Positions 1 through 6,105 of a stretch of 9,632 nucleotides of DNA are shown in pieces. Location of the stretch: NCBI GenBank assembly GCA_014534155.1, contig JACVSB010000046.1, forward strand, positions 1 to 9,632. The letters run 5' to 3'. How positions within the stretch are numbered: the first letter of the stretch is position 1; the number at the start of each line of letters is the position of its first letter. The DNA is from Thermoleophilia bacterium. Its GTDB lineage: Bacteria; Actinomycetota; Thermoleophilia; Gaiellales; Gaiellaceae. The position numbers were made by a program, and so were the translations under genes. The notes under the pieces are model-generated. The model was not told the DNA's origin. It saw only the letters and a program-made list of their open reading frames with translations, and did no database searches.

Positions 1-644
1 AGATGGGTGACAGCCACGTCGGTCTTCAGGCTCGGCTGATGAGCCAGGCGCTGCGAAAGCTCGCCGGCACGCTCAACCGCACCGACACGATCTGCATCTT
101 CACGAACCAGCTGCGCGAGAAGATCGGCGTCATGTTCGGGAATCCCGAGACGACGCCGGGCGGGCGCGCGCTGAAGTTCTACGCCTCGGTGCGCCTGGAC
201 ATCCGTCGCATCGAGACGCTGAAGGAGGGCGTGGAGGCGGTCGGAAACCGGGTTCGCGTCAAGGTCGTGAAGAACAAGGTGGCTCCGCCCTTCAAGCAGG
301 CGGAGTTCGACATCATCTACGGCGACGGGATCTCGTGGGAGGGCAGCGTCCTCGATGTCGCGCTCGAGCGCAAGATCGTCCAGAAGTCGGGCTCGTACTT
401 CAGCTACGGCGACGAGCGTCTCGGCCAGGGCCGCCAGAACGCGACGGCGTTCCTTCGCGAGCACCCGGACGTGACGCAGCAGATCCTGCGCGCGATCCAG
501 CTCCAGCTCGGCCCGGACGCCGTCGTCTCCTCGCGCCTCCTTCCGTCCGCCGGGGACGAGGTTGCGACGGGAAACGGAAAGCCGACCGACGCTGCCGAGA
601 CGACCGCCGGCGCAGCCGTCGCCGCCGCGGACGCGCCTGCCTGA
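1..644 (+). CDS. recA: RecA recombinase, C-terminal part (5' end outside window)
   Basis: ATP-dependent strand-exchange protein that coats single-stranded DNA and triggers LexA autocleavage in the SOS response. The window opens inside the core: bases 1-2 end a Glu codon, and the first visible residues, [15 protein letters not shown], are DNA-binding loop L1, so the ATG at position 3 is internal, not a start. The NQ switch pair lies at visible residues 35-36. Loop L2 ([16 protein letters not shown]) follows, then the conserved [14 protein letters not shown] strand and the [19 protein letters not shown] segment. The C-terminal domain runs through [12 protein letters not shown] and ends in a low-complexity Ala/Thr tail that is not acidic like that of E. 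coli RecA. The Walker A and B motifs are upstream, outside the window. No intein interrupts the visible part. recX overlaps its end, a common arrangement that lets RecX restrain RecA. Identity is near certain. Confidence 0.98.
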   Translation, partial: MGDSHVGLQARLMSQALRKLAGTLNRTDTICIFTNQLREKIGVMFGNPETTPGGRALKFYASVRLDIRRIETLKEGVEAVGNRVRVKVVKNKVAPPFKQAEFDIIYGDGISWEGSVLDVALERKIVQKSGSYFSYGDERLGQGRQNATAFLREHPDVTQQILRAIQLQLGPDAVVSSRLLPSAGDEVATGNGKPTDAAETTAGAAVAAADAPA

Positions 645-1212
645 GCTGACGGCGCTCCGGCGCGCCGGGCCGGGCCGGGTCGCGCTCGAGGTGGACGGCC
701 GTCCCTGGCGGACGGTGCCGGATGACGTCGTCGCGCGCGCCGGCCTTCGGCGCGGCCTCGAGCTCGACCGCGCCACACGCCGGCGCGTGCGCGCGGAGAT
801 CGCGCGCGCCCGGGGCTTTGCGGTGGCCGGAAGCGCGCTCGCGCGCCGCGACCTCGCAGCGGGCCGGGTGCACGAGCGGTTACGCCGAGCGGGGCTCGAC
901 GCTCGTGCCGCCGAGGACGTGATCGCGTCCCTGGAGCAGGCAGGCGTTCTCGACGACGAGCGGGCCGCGCAGGCGCGCGCCCACTCGCTCGCCGAGGGCG
1001 CCTGGGGAGATGCGGCGATCGCCGCGCGCCTCGCAGCGGAGGGGTTCTCCGAGGAGCTCGCGCTCGAGGCGGTGGCGACGCTCACGCCGGAGAGCGAGCG
1101 CGTGCAGGCGCTCACCGCGCGCGTTTCCGACCGGAGGAAGGCGGCCGCGCGCCTCTCGCGCCGGGGCTTCGCGTTCGAGAGCCTGGAGGGCCTCGCCGAG
1201 GGGCTGGACTGA
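562..1212 (+). CDS. recX: RecX regulatory protein
   Basis: RecX-family modulator, known in other bacteria to bind RecA filaments and inhibit strand exchange and ATPase. It is recognised from its place after recA and from three-helix repeat signatures: [21 protein letters not shown] (residues about 92-112), a [20 protein letters not shown] stretch, and a C-terminal [11 protein letters not shown]. The segment [21 protein letters not shown] resembles the N-terminal strand region of actinobacterial RecX. The start is uncertain. Position 562 is a TTG preceded by GGGGACGAGG and would overlap recA by 83 bp, but the first 25 residues are Arg/Pro-rich and look like read-through of the recA tail in another frame. 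A CTG at 637 or 646 fits the family's N-terminus better but is a rare start with no visible ribosome site. The next in-frame GTG (691) would remove conserved sequence. Translation is probably coupled to recA. Confidence 0.88.
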   Translation: MRRETESRPTLPRRPPAQPSPPRTRLPELTALRRAGPGRVALEVDGRPWRTVPDDVVARAGLRRGLELDRATRRRVRAEIARARGFAVAGSALARRDLAAGRVHERLRRAGLDARAAEDVIASLEQAGVLDDERAAQARAHSLAEGAWGDAAIAARLAAEGFSEELALEAVATLTPESERVQALTARVSDRRKAAARLSRRGFAFESLEGLAEGLD

Positions 1213-1233
1213 GCGGCGCGCGCGGGCTAGGAT
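1205..1233 (+). promoter_or_regulatory. Candidate sigma-70-type promoter for rny
   Basis: TGGACT (1205-1210) matches TTGACA at 4 of 6 positions, and TAGGAT (1228-1233) matches TATAAT at 4 of 6, with an ideal 17-bp spacer. The -35 hexamer overlaps the recX stop codon. Transcription would begin near 1240-1243, giving rny a leader of about 205 nt. This is the best two-hexamer promoter I found in the window. It is a sequence match only. Confidence 0.5.
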
Positions 1234-1327
1234 ACGCGCGCACTGAACAAAAAAACGCCTGCAACGGAACGGCTTTTCGCCGAATCGGACCGCTGACACG
1301 AAGATCGACATCACCGACTCCCGAGCA

Positions 1328-1375
1328 ATGACCGCGACCGCGAGCAAACGGAGGGTCTCGACGACCAAACGGTGA
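1328..1375 (+). CDS. Possible 15-codon upstream ORF in the rny leader
   Basis: An ATG at 1328 opens a 15-codon frame, MTATASKRRVSTTKR, ending at TGA 1373-1375. Five of the 15 residues are basic. The nine bases through its start codon (CGAGCAATG) are identical to those through the rny start. The stop codon runs directly into the GAGGC/GCCTC hairpin. Against it: there is no proper Shine-Dalgarno sequence, only CCGAG, and a frame this short can occur by chance. No similarity to a known leader peptide is recognised. Confidence 0.2.
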   Translation: MTATASKRRVSTTKR

Positions 1376-1388
1376 GGCCGGGTGCCTC
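1374..1388 (+). other. Small hairpin in the rny leader
   Basis: Perfect 5-bp inverted repeat GAGGC / GCCTC with a 5-nt CGGGT loop. Its first base overlaps the stop codon of the possible upstream ORF. There is no following U-tract, so it is not a classical terminator; if functional it is more likely a leader structure. Confidence 0.3.
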
Positions 1389-1438
1389 CGTCTCGCACGC
1401 ACCGATTCCCGAATCCGCCGTTCCTACGGGCTGGACGT

Positions 1439-1443
1439 AGGAG
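1439..1443 (+). promoter_or_regulatory. Ribosome binding site of rny
   Basis: AGGAG with a 6-nt spacer to the ATG at 1450. It supports this start and contrasts with miaB, miaA and dapC, which lack such a site. The spacer contains the third CGAGCAA copy. Confidence 0.75.
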
Positions 1444-1449
1444 CGAGCA

Positions 1450-2988
1450 ATGCTGGTTCTCTTCAGCGTCGTTCTCGTCGGCGCCCTGGTCGGGCTCGCC
1501 GTGGGCGCTGTCGTCGGTTCCCGGGTCCTGCTCGGCCGGCGCGCGCGCGCCGGCCACGAGGAGCTCGAGAGGACGACGGCGGAGGCGCGGCGCGCAGCCG
1601 AGGCGATTCGACGCGAGGCGGAGGTGGAGGTGCGCGAGCAGGCGCTCAGGCAGCGTGCCGATCTCGAGCGGGAGCTGGGCGAGCGCCGTGCCGAGGCGAT
1701 CAAGGCCGAGGAGCGCGTGGCTGCGAAGGAAGCAGACGTCACGCGCAAGCTGACCGAGCTCGAGCGCAAGGAGCAGTCGTTCGCAGACCGCGAGGCGCAC
1801 GTGAAGCAGCTCCAGGAGGAGCTGAAGGCGGCGAAGGAAGCCGAGCTGCGCGAGCTCGAGCGGGCGGCGGGCCTCTCGGCGGCCGACGCGAAACGTCAGC
1901 TCCTGGAGCGAACGGAGGACGAGGCGCGGCGCGAGATGGCCCGGATCGTGCGCCAGGCCGAGGAGGAGGCCCAGGCGGAGGCGAAGCGTCGTGCGCGCAA
2001 CCTCGTCGCCGGGGCGCTGCAGCGGGTCGCCGCGAGCCACGCCGCGGAGACGACCGTCTCGCTCGTCGAGCTTCCGTCCGACGACATGAAGGGCCGGATC
2101 ATCGGGCGCGAGGGCAGGAACATCCGGGCGCTCGAGAACCTCACCGGCGTCGACTTCATCATCGACGACACGCCGCACGCCGTCGTCCTCTCCTCCTTCG
2201 ACGGCGTCCGTCGCGAGGTGGCCAAGCTGACGCTCACGAAGCTCGTCGAGGACGGGCGCATCCACCCGACGCGGATCGAGGAGATGTACTACCAGTCGAA
2301 GGCGGAGATCGACGAGCACATCCAGCACGTCGGCGAGCAGGCGGTCTTCGAGGCGAACGTGGGCGCGATGCACGAGGAGCTCGTCAAGCTGCTCGGGCGC
2401 CTTCGCTACCGGACGAGCTACGGCCAGAACATCCTCAAGCACTCGCTCGAGTGCGCGCACCTCGCCGGGATCATGGCCGCCGAGCTCGGTGCCAACGTAA
2501 GGACCGCGAAGCGGGCGGCGCTTCTGCACGACATCGGCAAGGCGATGACGCACGAGAGCGAGGGGTCGCACGCGATCGTCTCTGCGCAGCAGGCGCGCCG
2601 CTACCGCGAGTCGCAGCACGTCGCACACGCGATCGAGGCGCACCACCACGAGGTTCAGCCGCAGACGGTGGAGGCCGTGCTCGTGATCGCCGCCGACGCC
2701 ATCTCGGCCTCGAGGCCGGGCGCGCGCGGGGAGAGCCTCGAGAACTACGTGAAGAGGCTGGAGACCCTGGAGCAGTTGGCCTCGTCGCACCGCGGCGTCG
2801 ACCGGGTGTTCGCGCTCCAGGCGGGGCGAGAGATCCGCGTCATCGTCAAGCCCGCGGACGTCTCCGACGACGAGGCGGCGCTCCTCTCCCACGAGATCGC
2901 CCGCGAGATCGAGGACCAGCTGGAGTATCCCGGCCAGATCAAGGTGACGGTGATCCGCGAGAGCCGCGCGGTCGAGTACGCACGCTAG
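1450..2988 (+). CDS. rny: Ribonuclease Y
   Basis: Membrane-anchored endoribonuclease that starts mRNA decay, best known from Firmicutes. At 512 residues it has the family's usual size and full architecture. There is an N-terminal membrane helix (about residues 2-22) followed by an Arg-rich stop (RRARAGH), then a long charged coiled coil (about 36-190). The KH RNA-binding domain contains GRIIGREGRNIRALE (215-229). The HD catalytic domain has H331 (KHSLECA) and the H360-D361 pair in LLHDIGKAM, followed by the AADAISASRPGARGE signature (415-429). All key residues are present. ATG 1450 is chosen because it has AGGAG upstream and yields the membrane helix at the very N-terminus. The recA-rny neighbourhood recalls Firmicutes, with recX inserted. 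Better-studied actinobacteria such as Streptomyces and Mycobacterium depend mainly on RNase E/G and RNase J, so RNase Y fits a deep-branching lineage. It has its own promoter candidate and long leader. Confidence 0.97.
   Translation: MLVLFSVVLVGALVGLAVGAVVGSRVLLGRRARAGHEELERTTAEARRAAEAIRREAEVEVREQALRQRADLERELGERRAEAIKAEERVAAKEADVTRKLTELERKEQSFADREAHVKQLQEELKAAKEAELRELERAAGLSAADAKRQLLERTEDEARREMARIVRQAEEEAQAEAKRRARNLVAGALQRVAASHAAETTVSLVELPSDDMKGRIIGREGRNIRALENLTGVDFIIDDTPHAVVLSSFDGVRREVAKLTLTKLVEDGRIHPTRIEEMYYQSKAEIDEHIQHVGEQAVFEANVGAMHEELVKLLGRLRYRTSYGQNILKHSLECAHLAGIMAAELGANVRTAKRAALLHDIGKAMTHESEGSHAIVSAQQARRYRESQHVAHAIEAHHHEVQPQTVEAVLVIAADAISASRPGARGESLENYVKRLETLEQLASSHRGVDRVFALQAGREIRVIVKPADVSDDEAALLSHEIAREIEDQLEYPGQIKVTVIRESRAVEYAR
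1534..1555. repeat. 22-bp perfect palindrome inside rny
   Basis: The run from 1534 to 1555 reads the same on both strands: GGCCGGCGCGC followed by its reverse complement. It lies in the rny codons for the Arg-rich stretch just after the membrane helix. As RNA it could fold into a pure G-C stem of about 9 bp with a 4-nt loop. GC bias and Arg/Ala/Gly codons make such palindromes more likely, so it may be incidental. Confidence 0.6.
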
Positions 2989-3053
2989 GCCTCCCGGCCG
3001 GTGCCGAAGCTCCCGAGCGCGTCTGCGACGGTCCGGCTGCGCGCGGCCCCGGC

Positions 3054-3059
3054 TACAGT
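3054..3059 (+). promoter_or_regulatory. Candidate -10 box for leaderless miaB mRNA
   Basis: TACAGT (TANNNT type) ends 6 nt before the miaB ATG, so transcription would begin at or next to the A of the start codon. No Shine-Dalgarno sequence precedes the start and no clear -35 is visible. Leaderless genes with such boxes are common in actinobacteria and Deinococcus. The same hexamer sits ahead of miaA at a similar distance. Confidence 0.45.
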
Positions 3060-3065
3060 CCCTGG

Positions 3066-4394
3066 ATGCGCCGCTACCACGTGACCACCTTCGGGTGCCA
3101 GATGAACGCGCACGACTCCGAGCGCATCAAGGGCATGCTGGAGTCGCTGGGGCTCGGCGAAGCCCCCGCCCAGGCGGAGGCGGACGTGATCGTCTTCAAC
3201 ACCTGCACGATCCGGGAGAAGCCCGACCAGCGCCTCGCAGCGCATCTTGCCCGCGCGAAGGCGGTCAAGGCCGCGGATCCGGAGCGCGTTATCGCCGTCG
3301 GTGGATGCTATGCAGAGGCGCAGCGCGAGCGGATCTTCGAGCTCTATCCCGACGTGGACGTCGCGTTCGGGCCGGGCTCCATCGCGCACCTGGGCGACTG
3401 GATCGGGGCGGGCGGCGTCGGGGTGGCGCGCGGCCGTTTCGGGCTCGAGGAGCGCGAGTTCGCGGGGGAGCTTCCGATGCGGCGCGAGCGGCCCTTCCAG
3501 GCGTGGGTGCAGGTGTCGATGGGGTGCAACTCGAAGTGCTCGTACTGCATCGTCCCTGCGGTCCGCGGACGCGAAGTCAGCCGGCGCCCGGGAGAGATTC
3601 TCGCCGAGGTGACGCAGCTCGCCTCGGACGGCGTCCGCGAGGTCACGCTCCTCGGCCAGAACGTGAACTCCTGGGGCCGGGACCTCTTGCCGGAGGTGAG
3701 GACGGACTTCGGCGAGCTTCTCCGCGCCGTCGACCGCGTGGAGGGAATCGAGCGGATCCGCTTCACGAGCCCTCACCCGAAGGACTTCCGCGAGCCCGTG
3801 ATCGCCGCGCTCGCCGAGTGCCCCGCCGTCTGCGAGCACGTCCACCTGCCCGTCCAGTCCGGGTCGAGCCGAATCCTGAAGGCGATGCGGAGGACCTACG
3901 ACCGAGGGCGCTACCTGAAGCTCGTCCAGCGCCTGCGGGACGCGATCCCCGGCCTCGCGCTCGGAACGGACGTCATCGTCGGCTTCCCGGGGGAGACGGA
4001 GGACGACTTCGAGGAGACGCTCTCGCTCGTGGACGAGGTCGGGTACGAGAGCGCCTTCACGTTCGTCTACTCGCCCCGCCGGGGGACCGAGGCCGCGTCG
4101 CTCCCGGAGCAGGTTCCGGAGGAGATCAAGCGCGCACGGATGGAGCGCCTCGTCGCCCGTGTACAGCGCAGCGCCGCCGAGCGCAACTGCGCACGCATCG
4201 GGCTCGTGGAGGAGGTTCTCGTCGAGGGGCCGAGCCGGACGGACGCGACCCGGCTTCGCGGCCGGACGCGGCGCAACACCACGGTCAACTTCGTCGGCTC
4301 CGCTCGTCCGGGTGAGCTCGTCGGGGTCGAGATCGAGAGCGCGACCTCCACGACGCTCTCCGGTCGCCAGGCGACGGCGGCGGCCGCCGCGTAG
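3066..4394 (+). CDS. miaB: MiaB: tRNA-2-methylthio-N6-dimethylallyladenosine-37 synthase
   Basis: Radical-SAM methylthiotransferase that converts i6A37 of UNN-codon-reading tRNAs to ms2i6A37, using SAM and two [4Fe-4S] clusters. At 442 residues it is of normal length. The N-terminal UPF0004 domain has its three cluster cysteines: C11 (FGCQMN), C47 (NTCTIRE) and C81 (GGCYAE). The radical-SAM motif CxxxCxxC is C154, C158, C161 (MGCNSKCSYCIVP). The conserved LLGQNVNSWG, HLPVQSGSSRILKAM and TDVIVGFPGET stretches follow, then a C-terminal TRAM domain (about 380-435). The MiaB-type FGCQMN and SYCIVP sequences favour MiaB over the relatives MtaB and RimO. ATG 3066 gives the standard N-terminus; the frame stays open far upstream into rny but that part is not family-like. 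MiaA, which makes its substrate, is encoded immediately downstream. The C-terminus is a short Ala run. Confidence 0.97.
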   Translation: MRRYHVTTFGCQMNAHDSERIKGMLESLGLGEAPAQAEADVIVFNTCTIREKPDQRLAAHLARAKAVKAADPERVIAVGGCYAEAQRERIFELYPDVDVAFGPGSIAHLGDWIGAGGVGVARGRFGLEEREFAGELPMRRERPFQAWVQVSMGCNSKCSYCIVPAVRGREVSRRPGEILAEVTQLASDGVREVTLLGQNVNSWGRDLLPEVRTDFGELLRAVDRVEGIERIRFTSPHPKDFREPVIAALAECPAVCEHVHLPVQSGSSRILKAMRRTYDRGRYLKLVQRLRDAIPGLALGTDVIVGFPGETEDDFEETLSLVDEVGYESAFTFVYSPRRGTEAASLPEQVPEEIKRARMERLVARVQRSAAERNCARIGLVEEVLVEGPSRTDATRLRGRTRRNTTVNFVGSARPGELVGVEIESATSTTLSGRQATAAAAA

Positions 4395-4433
4395 GCGCGC
4401 GCGCCGGGGCGGCCGCGGGCGCGACCGCCTCCC

Positions 4434-4439
4434 TACAGT
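4434..4439 (+). promoter_or_regulatory. Candidate -10 box for leaderless miaA mRNA
   Basis: TACAGT ends 7 nt before the miaA ATG at 4447. The G-run at 4440-4443 is too close to the ATG (3 nt) to be a normal ribosome site. No -35 is recognised. The shared CTACAGT upstream of both miaB and miaA supports a real signal rather than chance. Confidence 0.45.
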
Positions 4440-4446
4440 GGGGCGC

Positions 4447-5367
4447 ATGCAGGATCCGTCGGCGCCGGGCGTGATCGCGATCTTCGGTCCCACTGCTGCC
4501 GGCAAGTCCGCCGCCGCCGCCGCGCTCGCTTCGCGCATCCCGGCCGAGCTCGTCTCGGCCGACGCGATGCAGCTCTACCGCGGCGTCCCCATCCTGACGA
4601 ACCAGTCCGACGTCCCAACGCACCTCGTCGCGATCCGCCCGCTGACGCACACGGCCTCGGTGGGCGAGTTCCAGCGCCTCGCGCACGCGGCGATCGACGG
4701 CATCCTCGCCCGCGGGCGGACGCCGGTCGTCGTCGGCGGCACCGGGCTGTACCTGCGCGCGGCGCTCTCCGACCTCGATCTCCCACCGGCGCCTCCCCCG
4801 GGCCTGCGGGAGCGAGTGGAGGCGCTGTACATGCGGGTCGGGCCGGAGCAGGCGCATGCTCTCCTCGTGGAGCGCGACCCCGTCGCGGCCGCGAGCGTGC
4901 ACCCGAACGACCGCCGCCGCGTCGTGCGCGCGCTCGAGCTCGCGGAGGCGGGGTCGTCGCTTCGCCGCGGCCGCGACCGGCTCTGGGCGGCGGACACCCG
5001 CCATCCCACGCTCGTCGTCGGCCTGCATGTTCCCCGCGAGGAGCTCTGGCGGCGGATCGACGCGCGCGTCGCCGCGATGTGGGAGCGCGGCGTCGAAGAC
5101 GAGGTGCGGCGGGCGCTCGCAGGCGGGGTCTCGGCGACCGCGCGCGGGATCCTCGGCCTGCGCGAGGTCGCGGAGCTCCCGCCCGAGAGGGCAGCGGCCG
5201 CGCTCGCCCTTCGCACGAGACGCTACGCCGCCTACCAGCGCAAGTGGATGCGCCGGGTCCCCGGGCTCGTTACGGTTCGAGGCGACCGGCCCGCGGACGA
5301 GGTGGCCGATGAAGTTCTCCAAGTGGCACGCGCTCGGCAACGCGTACCTGCTCATCCAGCGGGCTGA
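4447..5367 (+). CDS. miaA: MiaA: tRNA dimethylallyltransferase
   Basis: Transfers the dimethylallyl group from DMAPP to N6 of A37 in UNN-reading tRNAs, the step before MiaB. It has 306 residues, typical length. Visible are the P-loop GPTAAGKS (14-21), the SADAMQLYRG motif with D39 (general-base position in the family), VGGTGLYLRAAL (96-107), HPNDRRRVVRALEL (152-165) and the C-terminal ALRTRRYAAYQRKWMRR (254-270), the tRNA-contacting family signature. The usual GTAKP segment after the YRG motif is absent: the sequence reads VPILTNQSDVPTHL and is about nine residues shorter there than E. coli MiaA. ATG 4447 follows a 52-bp gap with a -10-like box and gives the expected N-terminus. The last 59 bp overlap dapF in another frame, so the final 19 or so residues are constrained by dapF. 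Assignment is firm. Confidence 0.96.
   Translation: MQDPSAPGVIAIFGPTAAGKSAAAAALASRIPAELVSADAMQLYRGVPILTNQSDVPTHLVAIRPLTHTASVGEFQRLAHAAIDGILARGRTPVVVGGTGLYLRAALSDLDLPPAPPPGLRERVEALYMRVGPEQAHALLVERDPVAAASVHPNDRRRVVRALELAEAGSSLRRGRDRLWAADTRHPTLVVGLHVPREELWRRIDARVAAMWERGVEDEVRRALAGGVSATARGILGLREVAELPPERAAAALALRTRRYAAYQRKWMRRVPGLVTVRGDRPADEVADEVLQVARARQRVPAHPAG
5299..5302 (+). promoter_or_regulatory. Ribosome binding site of dapF
   Basis: GAGG lies 6 nt before the ATG at 5309, inside the miaA coding sequence. It decides the overlapping start and suggests that dapF is translated from the miaA transcript. Confidence 0.6.
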
Positions 5368-6103
5368 GGCGGGTGGCCCGCTCGCCCGGGAGCTCGTCGA
5401 GCGGCTCTGCGACGTGGGAACCGGCGTCGGCGCGGACGGCGTGCTCGAAGTCGTCCGCGCGTCGGCGAGCGAGGCCGACATCGTCGTCTGGAACCGGGAC
5501 GGCTCCCGCGCCGAGTTCTCGGGCAACGGCGCGCGCATCGCGGCGGGCTGGCTCAGCGCGCGGAGCGGAAGAAGTGAGGTGCGCCTGCACGTGGGCGAGC
5601 GCGAGGTCGTCGCGCGCCGCCGTGGCGGCGCGATCGAGCTCGAGCTGGGCGCCGTCTCCGTCGGAGGCCTCGAGCCCCTCGCCGTGGACGGAGACGAGCT
5701 CGAGTTCGTGCCGGTCTCGGTCGGGAACCCGCACGCGGTCTTCCGCCGCCCGGCGCTCGCCGGAGAGCTCGACCGTTACGGGCCGCTGATCGCGCGGCAT
5801 GAGCGCTTCCCGGCCGGGACGAACGTCCAGTTCGTCTCCGTCGAGGATCGCGTGACGCTTCGGCTCGAGGTCTGGGAGCGCGGAGTGGGGAGGACCCGCT
5901 CCTCCGGGTCGAGCGCCGTCGCCGCCGCGTGTGCCGCCGTCGTCCACGGCTGGTGCGAGGCGCCCGTCACCGTGCGGCTTCCCGGGGCCGGTGAGCTCCT
6001 CGTCGATCTCGACAGCGAGGGATGGGTGCGCCTGAGCGGGCCCGTGGAAGAGATCTGCCGCGGCGAGGTGAGCGGTAGCGTCGCGGACGAGAAGGGAGGC
6101 TGA
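5309..6103 (+). CDS. dapF: DapF-family protein with both catalytic cysteines replaced by serine
   Basis: By family this is diaminopimelate epimerase, which interconverts LL- and meso-diaminopimelate in lysine and peptidoglycan synthesis. It has 264 residues, close to the usual length, with the standard N-terminus MKFSKWHALGN. Binding residues known from H. influenzae DapF are kept: N11, N62 (WNRDGS), G72-N73, N140 (VGNPH), N172 (GTNVQF), E190-R191 (WERGVG), with S201 for Thr. Both catalytic positions differ. The usual MCGNG reads FSGNG (S71, TCG at 5519-5521), and the usual TLACGTGAC reads TRSSGSSAV (S199, TCC at 5903-5905). GNDF is also GNAY. Remaining cysteines (C34, C208, C216, C250) do not align with the active site. 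The frame is intact, so it is a maintained gene and not a decayed one. Epimerase activity, altered chemistry or a new substrate are all possible. It overlaps miaA by 59 bp, and the VOC gene follows 2 nt later. Family call firm; function uncertain. Confidence 0.9.
   Translation: MKFSKWHALGNAYLLIQRAEAGGPLARELVERLCDVGTGVGADGVLEVVRASASEADIVVWNRDGSRAEFSGNGARIAAGWLSARSGRSEVRLHVGEREVVARRRGGAIELELGAVSVGGLEPLAVDGDELEFVPVSVGNPHAVFRRPALAGELDRYGPLIARHERFPAGTNVQFVSVEDRVTLRLEVWERGVGRTRSSGSSAVAAACAAVVHGWCEAPVTVRLPGAGELLVDLDSEGWVRLSGPVEEICRGEVSGSVADEKGG
6094..6099 (+). promoter_or_regulatory. Ribosome binding site of the VOC gene
   Basis: GGGAGG with a 6-nt spacer to ATG 6106, overlapping the end of dapF. 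It is the strongest ribosome site in the window and fixes the start. Confidence 0.75.
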
Positions 6104-6105
6104 AG

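Larger units (their letters stand above)
1234..1449 (+). other. Long leader / intergenic region upstream of rny
   Basis: This gap between recX and rny is visibly poorer in G+C than its surroundings and begins with an A7 run (1249-1255). It contains three small inverted repeats: CGGC/GCCG around a TTTTC loop (1270-1282), GGTC/GACC (1354-1366) and GAGGC/GCCTC (1374-1388). It also has three copies of CGAGCAA (1322-1328, 1341-1347, 1444-1450). I recognise no known riboswitch, tRNA or named small RNA. The most economical reading is a structured 5' untranslated region of rny; an independent small RNA is possible. RNase genes in other bacteria often control their own mRNA through the leader (as RNase E does), but nothing here proves that. 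Confidence 0.5.

Noticed and set aside
3..5. ATG at position 3 as a recA start
   Set aside because: The following sequence is loop L1 of RecA, about 160 residues into the protein; the preceding partial codon fits the conserved Glu.
1249..1255. A7 run as the T-tract of a minus-strand terminator
   Set aside because: On the minus strand the nearest hairpin (1270-1282) is about 14 nt from the T-run, too far for an intrinsic terminator, and no minus-strand gene ends there.
880..2892. 670-codon open frame on the minus strand across recX, the gap and rny
   Set aside because: It is antisense to well-supported genes, Arg/Leu-rich without recognisable motifs, and long antisense frames are expected at this GC content. 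It is notable that it stays open across the gap, but nothing supports coding.
2451..3065. In-frame upstream extension of miaB through the end of rny
   Set aside because: The extension is out-of-frame rny sequence, Arg-rich and unlike MiaB; the family N-terminus begins at ATG 3066.
4394..4405. 12-bp palindrome GGCGCGCGCGCC after miaB as a terminator
   Set aside because: It has no loop and no U-tract, and simple GC alternation makes it likely by chance.
5309..6103. One of the remaining DapF cysteines (C34, C208, C216, C250) replacing the catalytic pair
   Set aside because: C208 is nine residues past S199 in a helix beyond the active-site loop, and the others are outside both motifs; aligning the intact WERGVG and GNG motifs places Ser at both catalytic positions.
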